NCBI GenBank assembly: GCA_016938035.1
Contig: JAFGVK010000010.1
Span: 1-39,003, forward strand
From: Deltaproteobacteria bacterium
GTDB taxonomy: Bacteria > Myxococcota_A > UBA796 > GCA-2862545
DNA length: 39,003 nt
Direction of reading: 5' to 3'
The notes below the pieces were generated by a model. It worked only from the letters and a program-made list of their open reading frames with translations, was not told the DNA's origin and did no database searches. This document shows, piece after piece, positions 26,346 to 34,691 of this stretch. Position numbers and translations under genes: made by a program. How positions within the stretch are numbered: the stretch's first letter is position 1; each line of letters begins with the position of its first letter.

Positions 26346-26535
26346 CCCTGCGCGCCACGCCCCACCGAGGGCTCGCGGTCGCGCAGCGCGTCTGCGCCAC
26401 CGCGCCGGGATAGACGCGGAGGTCCTCCACCCACCGAGCGCGCCCCCTGCCCCGCGGCGACGGACGACCGCTCCCCCGCGGCGGCGCGACCCGGCAGGCG
26501 CGGCTGGCGCCGGGCGCGCGGTGGTGGCCCGCGGA

Positions 26536-27051
26536 TCAGCGCGCCCTGCGCTGCCGCCAGGAGAGGTCGAGGATCGTGAAGGTGGGGGAGCTGGTGTTGA
26601 ACACCGGCTCGAGCTCCATCCCGATCACGGGCACCCCCACGCGCATGTGGCTCATCAGGGTGGTGATCACCCCCTCCATCTCCACCGAGATCAGCTTCGA
26701 GGGGGTGGGCAGGCGGTTGAAGGCACCGGGGTGCAGCACGCAGATGTGGGTGTGGACCTTGGCGGTGCGGGCGGGCCCATCGGTGATGTCCACCCAGGTC
26801 ATCCGCTCCAGGCAGTCAGGACAGTGGACCCTGGGAGGGCAGAACAGGTAGCCCGCGGCGCCTGCCTCGGTGCATGCGGGGTTGTCGCAGCGGGTGGCCA
26901 TCAGCCGCCCCTGTCCTAGCCCCTCGAAGAACGGGGTCTCACCTCCATAGGAGTGGATGTGGACCGGGCTCCGCGGGCGCTCGATCACCAGGGGGTGCAG
27001 GCTGCGGACCACCGTGGCGGTAGGGCGCTGGTTGTCAAAAGTGAAGGACAT
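26536..27051 (-). CDS. DUF35 (Zn-ribbon/OB-fold) thiolase partner
   Basis: 171 aa, ATG start with GGAG five bases upstream, 9 nt after the thiolase stop. Residues about 50-85 contain a zinc ribbon (CDNPAC, FCPPRVHCPDC), and the following half is an OB fold (MTWVDITDGPARTAKVHTHICV). DUF35 proteins bind the acyl-CoA substrate for SCP2-type thiolases and transfer intermediates in archaeal acetoacetyl-CoA thiolase/HMG-CoA synthase complexes and in the BbsA-BbsB thiolase. Genomic pairing with the next gene fits exactly. The N-terminus (about 1-45) is an extra that may dock to the thiolase. Confidence 0.88.
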   Translation of the reverse strand: MSFTFDNQRPTATVVRSLHPLVIERPRSPVHIHSYGGETPFFEGLGQGRLMATRCDNPACTEAGAAGYLFCPPRVHCPDCLERMTWVDITDGPARTAKVHTHICVLHPGAFNRLPTPSKLISVEMEGVITTLMSHMRVGVPVIGMELEPVFNTSSPTFTILDLSWRQRRAR

Positions 27052-27060
27052 GTCGGCTCC

Positions 27061-28494
27061 CTACTTGAGGATCGCTTCGGGGCGGGAGAGCACGGCGCAG
27101 GTGACGTGAGAGCCCACCCCCGCGTGGCTGACCGCCATCCCGCGGCGGGCGCCGCGGATCTGGAGGTCCTCGATGTCGTCCGGGCGGGTCTTGCCGAAGC
27201 GCTCCCACAGCTCGGGACGATCGTGGAAGTGGGCCCATTTGCCCTGGAGCTGCCACAGGATCTCGTTCACCTGCATGATGCCGGTGGCGCCGATCGCGTG
27301 CATGGTGCCCAGCAGCCCACCCGACACGTTGCCAGGGCAGCGCCCTGGGAGGCCGGTGAGCGGGTTGGTGTGGTAGGCGTCGCCGCTCTCGATGAAGTCC
27401 GCCCCGGAACCGTAAGGCCGCAGGCCGATGTCCTCATAGGTCTGCACGTCCGAGATGGTGAAGGCGTCGTGCAGCTCGACCATGTCGAGCTCCTCGATGG
27501 GGTTGGTGATGCCGGTCATCCCGTAGGCGTAGTGGGCGGCCATCCGCGCGGCGAGGAAGCCGGTATAACCAGGGAAGCGCTCCTTCCCGTCACCGTAGAG
27601 GTCGCGGTACTGCTGCAGGATCGCGGCGTCATTTCGCTCGTGCGGGAGCAGCGGGATGTCGATCGGCCGCCGGTCCGCGGCGCGGAGGGTGTGCGACCCC
27701 GCCGCGACGAACAGGCGGATGGGGTCGTCGGACAGCTTGTAGGCGGTCTCCTCGTCACACAGCAGCACCGCCGCGGCGCCCACGCTCATCAGGCAGGCGT
27801 CATAGAACCGGAGCGGGTCCGCGATGAACGGGGAGCGCTCCACGTCCTCGACCGTAATCCGCTGGTGGGTCTGGGCGAAGGGGTTGGACCACGCGTAGCC
27901 CCGCTGCTTGACCGCGATCTTGGACAGGGTGTGGCGGAAGGCCTCAGAGGCGCCGCCGAGGGTGTTCCAGTACCGCTGCGCCATCAGCGCGTAGTAGCCG
28001 GTGTAGGTGTGGCCCAGCTCGGTCTCGAAGTCGCGGTCCGCGGCGGCCGCGATGTAGTGGTTGCCGGTGCGGGTGTCCACCTCGTCCATCCGCTCCCAGC
28101 CCAGGGCGAGCACACAGTCCGAGTAGCCCGACGCCACCGCGTTGGCGGCCATCCACACCGTGGACCCCCCGGTCGCGCCGCCGGTCTTGATCCCCGCGTT
28201 CGCGAGGGGGTCGAGCCCCAGCCGATCGTGGATCTGCGCCTCGCCCAGCAGCTGATCTCCGAAGTGATCGGCGAAGTGCCCGTAGTAGGCCGAGTGGATG
28301 TAGGAGCGCAGCTCCTGCACCGACTCCACCTTGAGGCCGTTCTCCAAGGCGAGCATCCTGAAGGCCTCGATCGCCAGCTCCTCGGTCTTCTTGCCAGGGT
28401 ACCGCTTGCGGAAGTCGCTCTGCCCCGCCGCCACGGCGTACACCGGACGCATCTGCTTGGGGGGGGCGAGGTTTCGCTCAGAGAAACGGATCAC
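27061..28494 (-). CDS. SCP2-type thiolase-fold protein with Cys replaced by Gly
   Basis: 477 aa, GTG start with GGAG six bases upstream. The N-terminal fold follows SCP2 thiolases: KTGGATGGSTVWMAANAVASG at about 103-122 is the nucleophile loop, but the position of the catalytic Cys (normally CATGG or CASGG) is Gly106. VELHDAFT (about 369) carries the conserved His of this class, and GGLLGTMHAIGATG (about 415-428) replaces the usual GHPxGATG but keeps the His. The C-terminus (GVGSHVTCAVL) has a Cys that may or may not be the second catalytic one. It is thus a thiolase-like protein with doubtful Claisen activity. With its DUF35 partner it may bind acyl-CoA or run altered chemistry. The normal active form is about 390-400 aa, so it also carries insertions. 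Confidence 0.88.
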   Translation of the reverse strand: MIRFSERNLAPPKQMRPVYAVAAGQSDFRKRYPGKKTEELAIEAFRMLALENGLKVESVQELRSYIHSAYYGHFADHFGDQLLGEAQIHDRLGLDPLANAGIKTGGATGGSTVWMAANAVASGYSDCVLALGWERMDEVDTRTGNHYIAAAADRDFETELGHTYTGYYALMAQRYWNTLGGASEAFRHTLSKIAVKQRGYAWSNPFAQTHQRITVEDVERSPFIADPLRFYDACLMSVGAAAVLLCDEETAYKLSDDPIRLFVAAGSHTLRAADRRPIDIPLLPHERNDAAILQQYRDLYGDGKERFPGYTGFLAARMAAHYAYGMTGITNPIEELDMVELHDAFTISDVQTYEDIGLRPYGSGADFIESGDAYHTNPLTGLPGRCPGNVSGGLLGTMHAIGATGIMQVNEILWQLQGKWAHFHDRPELWERFGKTRPDDIEDLQIRGARRGMAVSHAGVGSHVTCAVLSRPEAILK

Positions 28495-29087
28495 AGTGCG
28501 CTCCTAGTGCCCACGCCGGAGCTGACGCGGTCCGGCGGTTATACCCGCAGGCAGCCGCGCGCCGCAACGAAGCGGTCACGAACTGTGCGGTGACACCGAC
28601 CTGATCACTGAACTGAGGCCACACCTTCCGCCCGGCGGCTCCGCGGCGCACGCGGCTCCACTCCGGCCCGCCAGGGCAGCGTCAGGGACGCGGCGGCGCA
28701 CCGCACGGACCTGTCGCGAGGTTCAAGGCGCGCGTCGACCTCGACACGCTCGTGCTCAGGGACGCGGCGGCGCACCGCACGGACCTGTCGCGAGGGCAGG
28801 GTCCCTCCCCCGCCACCCGCTCCTAGGCCAGGTAGCGTGGCTCAGGGGCGCGCGGGAGGCGAACCCCTGGGGGGCGGGGAGGGCGGGCGCAGCCCCACCA
28901 CCTTCACCCCGCACGCCGAGGCCATGGGGGCGCCAGGCAGCGCCACCCGCTCCTGTCAGCGTGGCGTGGGTCTCGGTGCGCGACCGCACGCCCCCCCCGA
29001 TCGTGGATGGCGACCCGCCGAGGGGGACGCAGCGCATCCCCCGCCGCGGGGTGACTGTCTCCGATCCTCGCGATAGGGGGAGCGCGC
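28495..29087. other. Intergenic gap with direct repeat
   Basis: No gene supported. It must hold the promoter of the thiolase-DUF35 pair and that of tRNA-Leu, but no clear -35/-10 pair was seen; near 29051-29076 GTGACT and GATAGG (15 nt apart) form a weak candidate for the tRNA. A 40-bp direct repeat is listed separately. Confidence 0.5.
28682..28795. repeat. Exact 40-bp direct repeat, 74 bp apart
   Basis: The segment beginning TCAGGGACGCGGCGG and ending CTGTCGCGAGG occurs at 28682-28721 and again at 28756-28795 without mismatch. The 34 nt between the copies are unique. Perfect identity suggests a recent duplication. Confidence 0.92.
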
Positions 29088-29169
29088 GCCCGGGTGGTGG
29101 AACGGTAGACACAGGGGACTTAAAATCCTCTTCCCAAGCGGAGTGCGGGTTCGAGTCCCGCCCTGGGCA
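29088..29169 (+). tRNA. tRNA-Leu (UAA)
   Basis: Acceptor stem GCCCGGG pairs with CCTGGGC with one G-U pair; the anticodon loop CTTAAAA is closed by GGGGA/TCCTC and gives UAA. A 14-nt variable arm (TTCCCAAGCGGAGT) marks a class II tRNA. The T-arm has GGGTTCGAGTCCC. CCA does not directly follow the discriminator A, so it must be added enzymatically. Confidence 0.95.
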
Positions 29170-29313
29170 CCCCACGCTCCACGGCAGGCCCCGCCGGCAC
29201 CCCACCGCGGAGCGGGGTCGGCGCCACGCGCGCCGGGACGCTCCGCTGCCGCCAAGGTGCCTCCGGGCAACCCCTGGCCCTCGGTGGCCTGCGACCCGCC
29301 CCCGGTGCGCGCC

Positions 29314-30147
29314 CTATCGGTACCTCAGGGGTCCGGTGGGTAAGGCCGCGACCGGTGTGGTGCCGGCCTCGTACCGCCCCGGAGAGAGCCTGCGGGGTGG
29401 GCCAGAGGCCGGGCGCCGCGACTCAAGCGCGAGGGCCGAGGCGGCGTCGCGCAGCGACCACCCCACCGCTCCCTCGATCCAGGACGGCTCCATCCATCGG
29501 TCCACCGCCAGCCAGGCGCCGACCCTTGATGTCACGGGCCCAGCGGGCAGCGCGTCGATCAGCGCGCGCGCCTGCCCGCCGGTGATCCGCTCGCGCCCGC
29601 AGAGGGCCCACCGCCCCCCTCTCAGCGCGGGCGTGTCGAGACAGGAGAGCGCCACCGCCGCGGCGTCGTCGGCGCACAGGGGCGCGAGCCGCTCCGGGAG
29701 CGCCGCGCCGGGGTCCAGCCACACCCTCCCCAGGGGCCCGATCCGGAGCACCGTGAGCGGCAGAGGAGACGCCCCCGCCCGGTCCACCAGCGACGCCCAC
29801 GCGGCCCCCCAGCGGCCCCGGGCGCCGAGGGGCGCCACCAGCACCACCCCCCGCAGGCCCTCTGCCTCTGCGGCGCGGAGCAGGGGGTGGAGCACCGGCC
29901 CGAGGCGCCGAGGCCCGCCGGGGAGCGCCTCGCCCGCGCCGCCATCCACCAGCAGCCACGCTGCCCCGCGCAGTCCACGCTCCCAGCCCTCCCCCCGCTC
30001 CAGGAAGCGAAAGCCGCACCCGCTGCCCTCCAGCAGGTGGTAGGGGTCGCCGCGCGACACCAAGCTCCGAGCGGGCACCCCCGCTCGACCCAGGGCCCAC
30101 ACCGCCGCCTCACCCACCGCGCTCAGCGCTCCGAAGACCACCACCAT
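29314..30147 (-). CDS. NAD(P)-binding atypical SDR/NmrA-like protein
   Basis: 277 aa from ATG 30147, chosen for GGGGAGG seven bases upstream; the frame extends beyond it into Gly-rich sequence. The N-terminus [23 protein letters not shown] is a Rossmann nucleotide-binding motif of the GxxxxxG kind seen in atypical SDRs. Strands such as [10 protein letters not shown] and GVVLVAPLG follow, and [12 protein letters not shown] with a later [14 protein letters not shown] matches the substrate-side region of NAD-dependent epimerase-like proteins. The catalytic YxxxK is not visible, so activity is uncertain. The C-terminal tail is Arg/Pro-rich. No operon partner. Confidence 0.65.
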   Translation of the reverse strand: MVVVFGALSAVGEAAVWALGRAGVPARSLVSRGDPYHLLEGSGCGFRFLERGEGWERGLRGAAWLLVDGGAGEALPGGPRRLGPVLHPLLRAAEAEGLRGVVLVAPLGARGRWGAAWASLVDRAGASPLPLTVLRIGPLGRVWLDPGAALPERLAPLCADDAAAVALSCLDTPALRGGRWALCGRERITGGQARALIDALPAGPVTSRVGAWLAVDRWMEPSWIEGAVGWSLRDAASALALESRRPASGPPRRLSPGRYEAGTTPVAALPTGPLRYR

Positions 30148-30254
30148 CGCCGCGCCTCCCCAGCCCCCATAGCCCGCGGGCCCCCGCGCCGCCCCGCTCG
30201 GAGGGCCCAGGTCTCCCATCGCGCGCCAGTCGATGAAAAAGCGCGCGATGCGCG

Positions 30255-30283
30255 TTGCGCGATCCAGAACCCCAGAGTATATA
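30255..30283 (+). promoter_or_regulatory. Promoter of tRNA-Ala
   Basis: TTGCGC (30255-30260) and TATATA (30278-30283) with an ideal 17-nt spacer, 16 nt before the mature tRNA 5' end. Confidence 0.75.
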
Positions 30284-30299
30284 GGCTGCGTCTTCGGAC

Positions 30300-30375
30300 G
30301 GGGCTGTAGCTCAACTGGGAGAGCGCCAGAATGGCATTCTGGAGGTCGTGGGTTCGAGTCCCATCAGCTCCACCA
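30300..30375 (+). tRNA. tRNA-Ala (GGC)
   Basis: Acceptor stem GGGGCTG/CAGCTCC includes the G3-U70 pair that identifies tRNA-Ala. The anticodon loop ATGGCAT closed by CCAGA/TCTGG gives GGC. The T-arm has GGGTTCGAGTCCC, and CCA is encoded (30373-30375). Confidence 0.98.
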
Positions 30376-30379
30376 CATC

Positions 30380-30415
30380 AAGACCTCTTTGGTACTACCA
30401 AAGAGGTCTTTTTTT
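30380..30415 (+). terminator. Rho-independent terminator after tRNA-Ala
   Basis: A 14-bp perfect stem AAGACCTCTTTGGT/ACCAAAGAGGTCTT with a 3-nt loop (ACT) is followed by a run of seven Ts that overlaps the stem end. It ends tRNA-Ala transcription 4 nt after the CCA. Confidence 0.95.
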
Positions 30416-30508
30416 GTATTTCGACCCGAGCGTCTACCCCTAGACACCCCCGACCGCTGTGGTAGGATCGGGACAGACAGGGGCTCCCCACCCTGCTCTG
30501 AGGTCGTC

Positions 30509-31828
30509 ATGCCTGGACTGTTTGATTTCCTGCGTCCCAAGAAGCGCGAAGAGGCTCCAGCCCAGGAGCAAGCCCAAGAGGCAGCCCCGGACTGGCAGCG
30601 CGATCTACAGGGCGGCACCGGCAACGCCCAGGTGATCAAGACCGTGATCGGGCAGGGAGTGTCTGAGGAAGAGGCCACCTCTGTGCTGGACGAGGTGCCG
30701 GGCACCTCGGACTACGCCCCCGAGCAGAGCCCTGAGGGCCTGTACGGCGAGGTCTATCAGAAGCACACCGAGCGCCTGCAGGCGGGCGTGAGGCAGACCC
30801 TCTCGGTCAAGATGCGCGAGCAGGTCGCGACCTTCCTCAGGCATTTCGAGAAGCACAAGGCCCGCTACGAGACGGTCGCCAGCCAGACCAACGTCCCGGC
30901 CAAGCTGATCGCCGCCATCCACTGGCGCGAGAGCACCGGGAACTTCAGCACCTACCTCCACCAGGGAGACCCGCTGGGCCGACCCGCGGTGCGCGTCCCC
31001 AAGAACATCCCGATCTTCCACACCTGGGAGCCCGCTGCGGTCCACGCGATCAACAGCAAGTCCTTTATCGCCAAGAACCTTGGCATCGACGAGCAGACCA
31101 CCGACGCCGCCGCGCTGGGCGCCTACGCTGAATTCTACAACGGCCTGGGCTACCACAAGGCGGACCGGTCCAGCCCCTACGCCTACTCGGGGACAGACGC
31201 CTACACCACGGGCAAATATGTGTCGGATGGCCGCTACTCGGCCAGCGCGCGCGACCGCCAATTGGGCGTGCTCCCCCTGCTCGACGCGACGGACGGGCTG
31301 AACACCGACCTGGGGGTGGAGGTGGATCCCGCCGCCCCGGTCCGGGATGGGGACTACTGGCAGGACGTGCTCAACGGCTTCACCGTCCTCAAACAGGGCT
31401 CCCATGGTCCAGCGGTCACCGCCCTGCAGGAGCGGCTCGCTGCGGCAGGGATCGCGGTGGGGCATGACGGCGACTATGGCCGCACCACCTCCAAGGCGGT
31501 CAAGGACTTCCAAGACGCGAAGGACATCCCGGTCACAGGGAAGGTCGATCAGCTCACCGCCAAGGTGCTCGACGGGAAGGATCCCGCCAGCGTCGAGTCC
31601 CCCGGCTGGCGCTCAGTGCTCGCGGGGAGCCTCATGCTCCGCGAGGGCGGCAGGGGCGACGCGGTGCGCGACCTGCAGCGCAAGCTCAAGGCGCTCGGCT
31701 TCCTCCAGGGGAAGGTAGACGGCAGCTTCGGAGCAGGGACCACCGCGGCGGTCAAGGCCTTCCAGCGGTCGGTGGGCGAGACCCCTGACGGGGTGGTCGG
31801 CGCGGGCACCGCCGGCGAGCTGCGCTGA
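30509..31828 (+). CDS. Lysozyme-like protein with two peptidoglycan-binding domains
   Basis: 439 aa, ATG start. The N-terminus (MPGLFDFLRPKKREE) is charged and no signal peptide is seen. Residues about 105-260 form a lysozyme-like domain: AAIHWRESTGNFSTYLHQGD with likely catalytic Glu141, AYAEFYNGLGYHK and SPYAYSGTDAYTTGKY match a phage-type muramidase group. Two PG_binding_1 modules follow (about 285-350, VLKQGSHGPAVTALQERL; about 365-438, LREGGRGDAVRDLQRKL), the second ending at the C-terminus. It could act as a murein hydrolase exported without a Sec signal, for example by a phage-like or contractile system, or as a domesticated endolysin. The upstream gene is a tRNA, a common phage attachment site, but no other phage gene is nearby. 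Confidence 0.85.
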   Translation: MPGLFDFLRPKKREEAPAQEQAQEAAPDWQRDLQGGTGNAQVIKTVIGQGVSEEEATSVLDEVPGTSDYAPEQSPEGLYGEVYQKHTERLQAGVRQTLSVKMREQVATFLRHFEKHKARYETVASQTNVPAKLIAAIHWRESTGNFSTYLHQGDPLGRPAVRVPKNIPIFHTWEPAAVHAINSKSFIAKNLGIDEQTTDAAALGAYAEFYNGLGYHKADRSSPYAYSGTDAYTTGKYVSDGRYSASARDRQLGVLPLLDATDGLNTDLGVEVDPAAPVRDGDYWQDVLNGFTVLKQGSHGPAVTALQERLAAAGIAVGHDGDYGRTTSKAVKDFQDAKDIPVTGKVDQLTAKVLDGKDPASVESPGWRSVLAGSLMLREGGRGDAVRDLQRKLKALGFLQGKVDGSFGAGTTAAVKAFQRSVGETPDGVVGAGTAGELR

Positions 31829-31926
31829 GGCGTCGGCTCGTGCGCCTGTCTCCACGGCGTCAGCGGGCGGCAGCGCGGGCTCGGCCGCCCCGTGCTCACC
31901 CGCGGCGCGCTTGATCCCCGCGAGGC

Positions 31927-32679
31927 TCAGCGCCCCGGGCCCATATCGGCCCGGAAGGCCATGTACGCGTCGGTCCACTCCCCGTCCGGGCCGCGCACCA
32001 CCACCTGTCGGTTGACCCTGGAGGGGTGAGGTCCGTCCTCGTCTCGCGCGCACACCAGCACCGCGATGTGGGGCCCCTGCTCCCAGCGGAACACCCAGTC
32101 CACCCGCTCTAGCACCGTCCAGCCCGCAGCGACCGGGGCGTCCTCGGTGCGAGGGTCCTTGGCGGCCATCACGAAGACGAACCTGGCGCCTGGGGCTGCC
32201 CACCGCCGCGCCGCCGCCGCGTAGTCGAAGATCGATCCGCGCAGCTCGATGCGACAGTGCGCCCGCTGGCTGTTGGGCGACAGCACCCCGTGTCCCTCCG
32301 GCACATAGGGCGGCGAGCCGGTGATGAGATCAAAGCGCTCCTCGGCGGGCAGGGCCTCGGGATCGCGCAGATCGCCGTGAAAGAAGCGGACCCGCTCCTC
32401 CAAGTGGTTGTGAGCCCTGGTCCGCAGCGCCAGCTCGAAGCTGATCTCCTGCGCCTCCAGCCCGGTCAGGGTAGCCTCGGGGCGCTCCAGCTTGGCCAGG
32501 GTCATGAGACCCACCGAGCCTATGCCGCTCCCCAGGTCGAGCAGCCTGGTGGCCCGCGGCCTAGTAGCGGCCGCGACCCAGGCGCAGGCCATGTCGTCGG
32601 TGGAGAAGCGGTGGCCACGGCGCAGCTGGAAGATGTCCCAGAGCGGGGTGATGCGGTCGAGTGTGGTTTCCTGTTCCAT
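31927..32679 (-). CDS. Small-domain SAM methyltransferase, TrmN6-like
   Basis: 250 aa, ATG start. Motif I LLDLGSGIGSVGL (about 46-58) and the acidic residue after LTGLEAQ (about 75) bind SAM; GSPPYVPEG (about 121-129) is the (N/D/S)PPY catalytic motif of N6-adenine or related methyltransferases. The N-terminal QLRRGHRFSTDDMACAW fits the family that includes E. coli TrmN6 (YfiC), which methylates A37 of tRNA-Val1. The substrate here may differ, since GSPPY replaces NPPY. Convergent to the lysozyme-like gene and 71 nt from the divergent lipoprotein gene. Confidence 0.82.
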   Translation of the reverse strand: MEQETTLDRITPLWDIFQLRRGHRFSTDDMACAWVAAATRPRATRLLDLGSGIGSVGLMTLAKLERPEATLTGLEAQEISFELALRTRAHNHLEERVRFFHGDLRDPEALPAEERFDLITGSPPYVPEGHGVLSPNSQRAHCRIELRGSIFDYAAAARRWAAPGARFVFVMAAKDPRTEDAPVAAGWTVLERVDWVFRWEQGPHIAVLVCARDEDGPHPSRVNRQVVVRGPDGEWTDAYMAFRADMGPGR

Positions 32680-32750
32680 GCCGCGCCGCCTATCCTCGTC
32701 TCCGCCCGTCGTCCGCCGTGATATGTGAGCGATTCGCAGAAGGAGCCCCT

Positions 32751-33092
32751 ATGAGTCGATGGTCGCTGTTGGTCACCCTGATGTTCTCCGCCGGGTGCGT
32801 GGACGGCGTCAACCAGGTGGCCGGAACCGGCGCAACCTACGCCACCCGCTGCTCGGCCAATATGCTCGCCAAGGGCGAGGCCTATGAGGCGCAGTGCGAG
32901 CCCCCTCCCTGCGCGCGGAGGTTCGAGTCCGTGGCGCTCAGCGACGTGGTCGTCGCCCTGGACCCGGGCCGCAAGGTGGTGGGCTACAGGGAGCGGGTCT
33001 GCGTGCAGGACCTCGCCAACGCCAGCGCCCTGTTCAACCCCCTGCTGGAGGCGGAGGAGCAGGCCAACAAGGAGGGCGCCACCGCGCCCTAA
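32751..33092 (+). CDS. Small lipoprotein of unknown function
   Basis: 113 aa; ATG chosen for AGAAGGAG five bases upstream. A signal peptide (SRWSLLVTLMFSAGC) ends in a lipobox with Cys16. The mature part is about 98 residues with four further cysteines (RCSAN, QCEPPPC, RVCV) that could form two disulfides. No family recognised. Its stop lies 9 nt from the stop of the convergent TerB-like gene. Confidence 0.75.
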   Translation: MSRWSLLVTLMFSAGCVDGVNQVAGTGATYATRCSANMLAKGEAYEAQCEPPPCARRFESVALSDVVVALDPGRKVVGYRERVCVQDLANASALFNPLLEAEEQANKEGATAP

Positions 33093-33101
33093 GAGGGCGC
33101 C

Positions 33102-33536
33102 CTACTCCGCGTCGGCGGGCAGGCCGAGCTCCTCGGCGATCGCCTTCACCGACTCCCGGAACACCGTGACCCCAGAGAAGGCCGAGAGGAATTCCCGCTT
33201 CACCTCCAGGGTGGTAGCGGCCACCGCCTCCTCCCCCAGCCCCACGCGCTCAGCGAGGGCTAGAATGACCCCCTCCTCCACCGGGGACAGCGCACCGTCC
33301 GCCATCCCGACCATCACCAGCGAGCGGAGGTAGATCTGCCGGACTGCGTCGGTCGTGATCGCCTCGCCCACCTCGGGGAGCGCGACCCCTGCGGGCAGCT
33401 CGTCCGCCAGCCCCTGGATCAGCGCCAGCTCTGCGGGGTGCACCTCGCCATCGGCGAGGGCCACCTCCCGCATCCCCGCCACGATCACCGCCAGCGCCCC
33501 AGCGCTCAGATCCGTGTCATGCTCCGTCCAACTCAT
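33102..33536 (-). CDS. TerB-like protein
   Basis: 144 aa, ATG start with GGAGAGG three to five bases upstream, overlapping region after the GAF gene stop by a 10-nt gap. The fold is helical with two repeats of the TerB/DjlA motif: ALADGEVHPAELALIQGLADEL (about 27-48) and GMADGALSPVEEGVILALAERVGL (about 77-100); in both, the D-G-x-(V/L)-x-P-x-E pattern is kept and probably binds metal. TerB domains occur in tellurite-resistance and stress-signalling proteins. Here it is last in an operon with GAF-domain proteins, so a signalling or envelope-stress role is likelier than tellurite resistance. Confidence 0.8.
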   Translation of the reverse strand: MSWTEHDTDLSAGALAVIVAGMREVALADGEVHPAELALIQGLADELPAGVALPEVGEAITTDAVRQIYLRSLVMVGMADGALSPVEEGVILALAERVGLGEEAVAATTLEVKREFLSAFSGVTVFRESVKAIAEELGLPADAE

Positions 33537-33546
33537 TCGCCTCTCC

Positions 33547-34584
33547 TCATGATATTCCGGCCAGGGTGGACGAGAGGGTGCGCGACACCGTCTCCACCAC
33601 CTCGACGTGCCAGGACTGGAAGCCCCGGGGTGGGTTGAGGAGCTCTATCGCTCCGAAGAACTCTGTCTCGGTCCGCACCGGGACACACAGGATCCCGCGG
33701 GTCTTGAAGCCGGTCGCCTTGTCCATGTCGGACATGTGGCGGGGATCCGCGCTCGCGTCGGTGACCAGCACGGTAATCCCCAGGTCAAAGGCCACCCCGA
33801 CGATCCCCTCGCCGTAGCGGACCTTCTTGCCGATGATCTGGTTCCCAGCGGGCCCAGAGGCAGCCACAAAGGTCAGCGAGTCGTCGTTGATGCCACCCCT
33901 GGCCACGCTGCCCGCCTCGCAGGGGACAAGCTGCAGCGCCACATCCAGGGCGCGCCGACAGGCGTCGTTGGCCGACGAGGCGCCGCTGACGTCAAAGGAG
34001 AGGTCGAACAGGCGCTCGGCGAGGTCGGAGGGGGGAGCGTCCTCTGGGGACAGGCGCTTAGGCTCGACCCCCTGCAGGTGCCTGGCCACGTTGAGCGAGC
34101 CGGGCGGGGTGGAGCGCTCCTTCCACCTGGGCTCGTGCTGCTGCTCGGGCTCGAGCAGGAGGGTCTGGACCTGCGAGGGCCGCGGCGGCGCGGGTGGCGC
34201 AGGGGGCGCAGGGGGCAGGGTCCTCGCCGCAGGCGTGGGCGGCGGCGTCCTCTCTGGCGGAGCCGGCGGCGGTGATGGCGCGGTGCGCGGCGCGGGCGGC
34301 AGGGTAGAGATCGCCGGGGGCACCGACGGCGGACCGCTCAGGACCGACGGCTCAGCCACAGGCGCCTGCGGCCTCGCGGGCATCGGGCGATCCGCAGGGC
34401 AGACCACCCAGGCGTGCCCGTGCACGGGATCGGCGACGTGCACCTCACCATTGGGGCGGTTGTCGCACATCCACCCGGAGACCTCGATGTCGAGGTGGTT
34501 GATGACGTGGCACATCGCCATCATCCAGTCCACCGCCTCCACCGAGAGCACTCGTCCATCACTGCCGACAACCCGGTATCGCAC
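33547..34584 (-). CDS. GAF domain protein (GAF paralogue 1)
   Basis: 345 aa from GTG 34584, chosen for AGAGG a few bases upstream; a start at 34644 is possible. The N-terminal part (about 1-75, VRYRVVGSDGRVLSVEAVDWMM) is a small domain of unknown family, followed by a long Pro-rich linker (about 85-150). The GAF domain covers about 190-340: CEAGSVARGGINDD, GIVGVAFDLGITVLVTDASADPRH and CVPVRTETEFFGAIELLNP are its landmarks. GAF domains bind small molecules or act as redox/light sensors; no output domain is attached, so it probably signals by protein contacts. It shares the same GAF pattern with the next gene. Confidence 0.8.
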   Translation of the reverse strand: MRYRVVGSDGRVLSVEAVDWMMAMCHVINHLDIEVSGWMCDNRPNGEVHVADPVHGHAWVVCPADRPMPARPQAPVAEPSVLSGPPSVPPAISTLPPAPRTAPSPPPAPPERTPPPTPAARTLPPAPPAPPAPPRPSQVQTLLLEPEQQHEPRWKERSTPPGSLNVARHLQGVEPKRLSPEDAPPSDLAERLFDLSFDVSGASSANDACRRALDVALQLVPCEAGSVARGGINDDSLTFVAASGPAGNQIIGKKVRYGEGIVGVAFDLGITVLVTDASADPRHMSDMDKATGFKTRGILCVPVRTETEFFGAIELLNPPRGFQSWHVEVVETVSRTLSSTLAGIS

Positions 34585-34691
34585 GATCACACCTCTCGCT
34601 GTGCTCTGAACATGGACTGTAGCCCCCCTACCCGCTCGCCACAAGTGCCGACCGCGCCACCGGCCGCAGGGGACCAGCGCCCGCGGGTCGC

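Larger units (their letters stand above)
25351..26535. other. Repeat-bearing intergenic region
   Basis: No supported gene in 1.2 kb; open frames are short, overlap on both strands and lack RBS. It contains two diverged copies of a roughly 217-bp element (25709-25925 and 26130-26345) and a further shared segment (25492-25540 and 26061-26110), listed below. Composition is a little less GC-rich than the flanks. Confidence 0.6.

Noticed and set aside
30300..31926. Integrated prophage at tRNA-Ala
   Set aside because: Only one phage-like gene, no integrase and no second tRNA-end copy was seen within the window.
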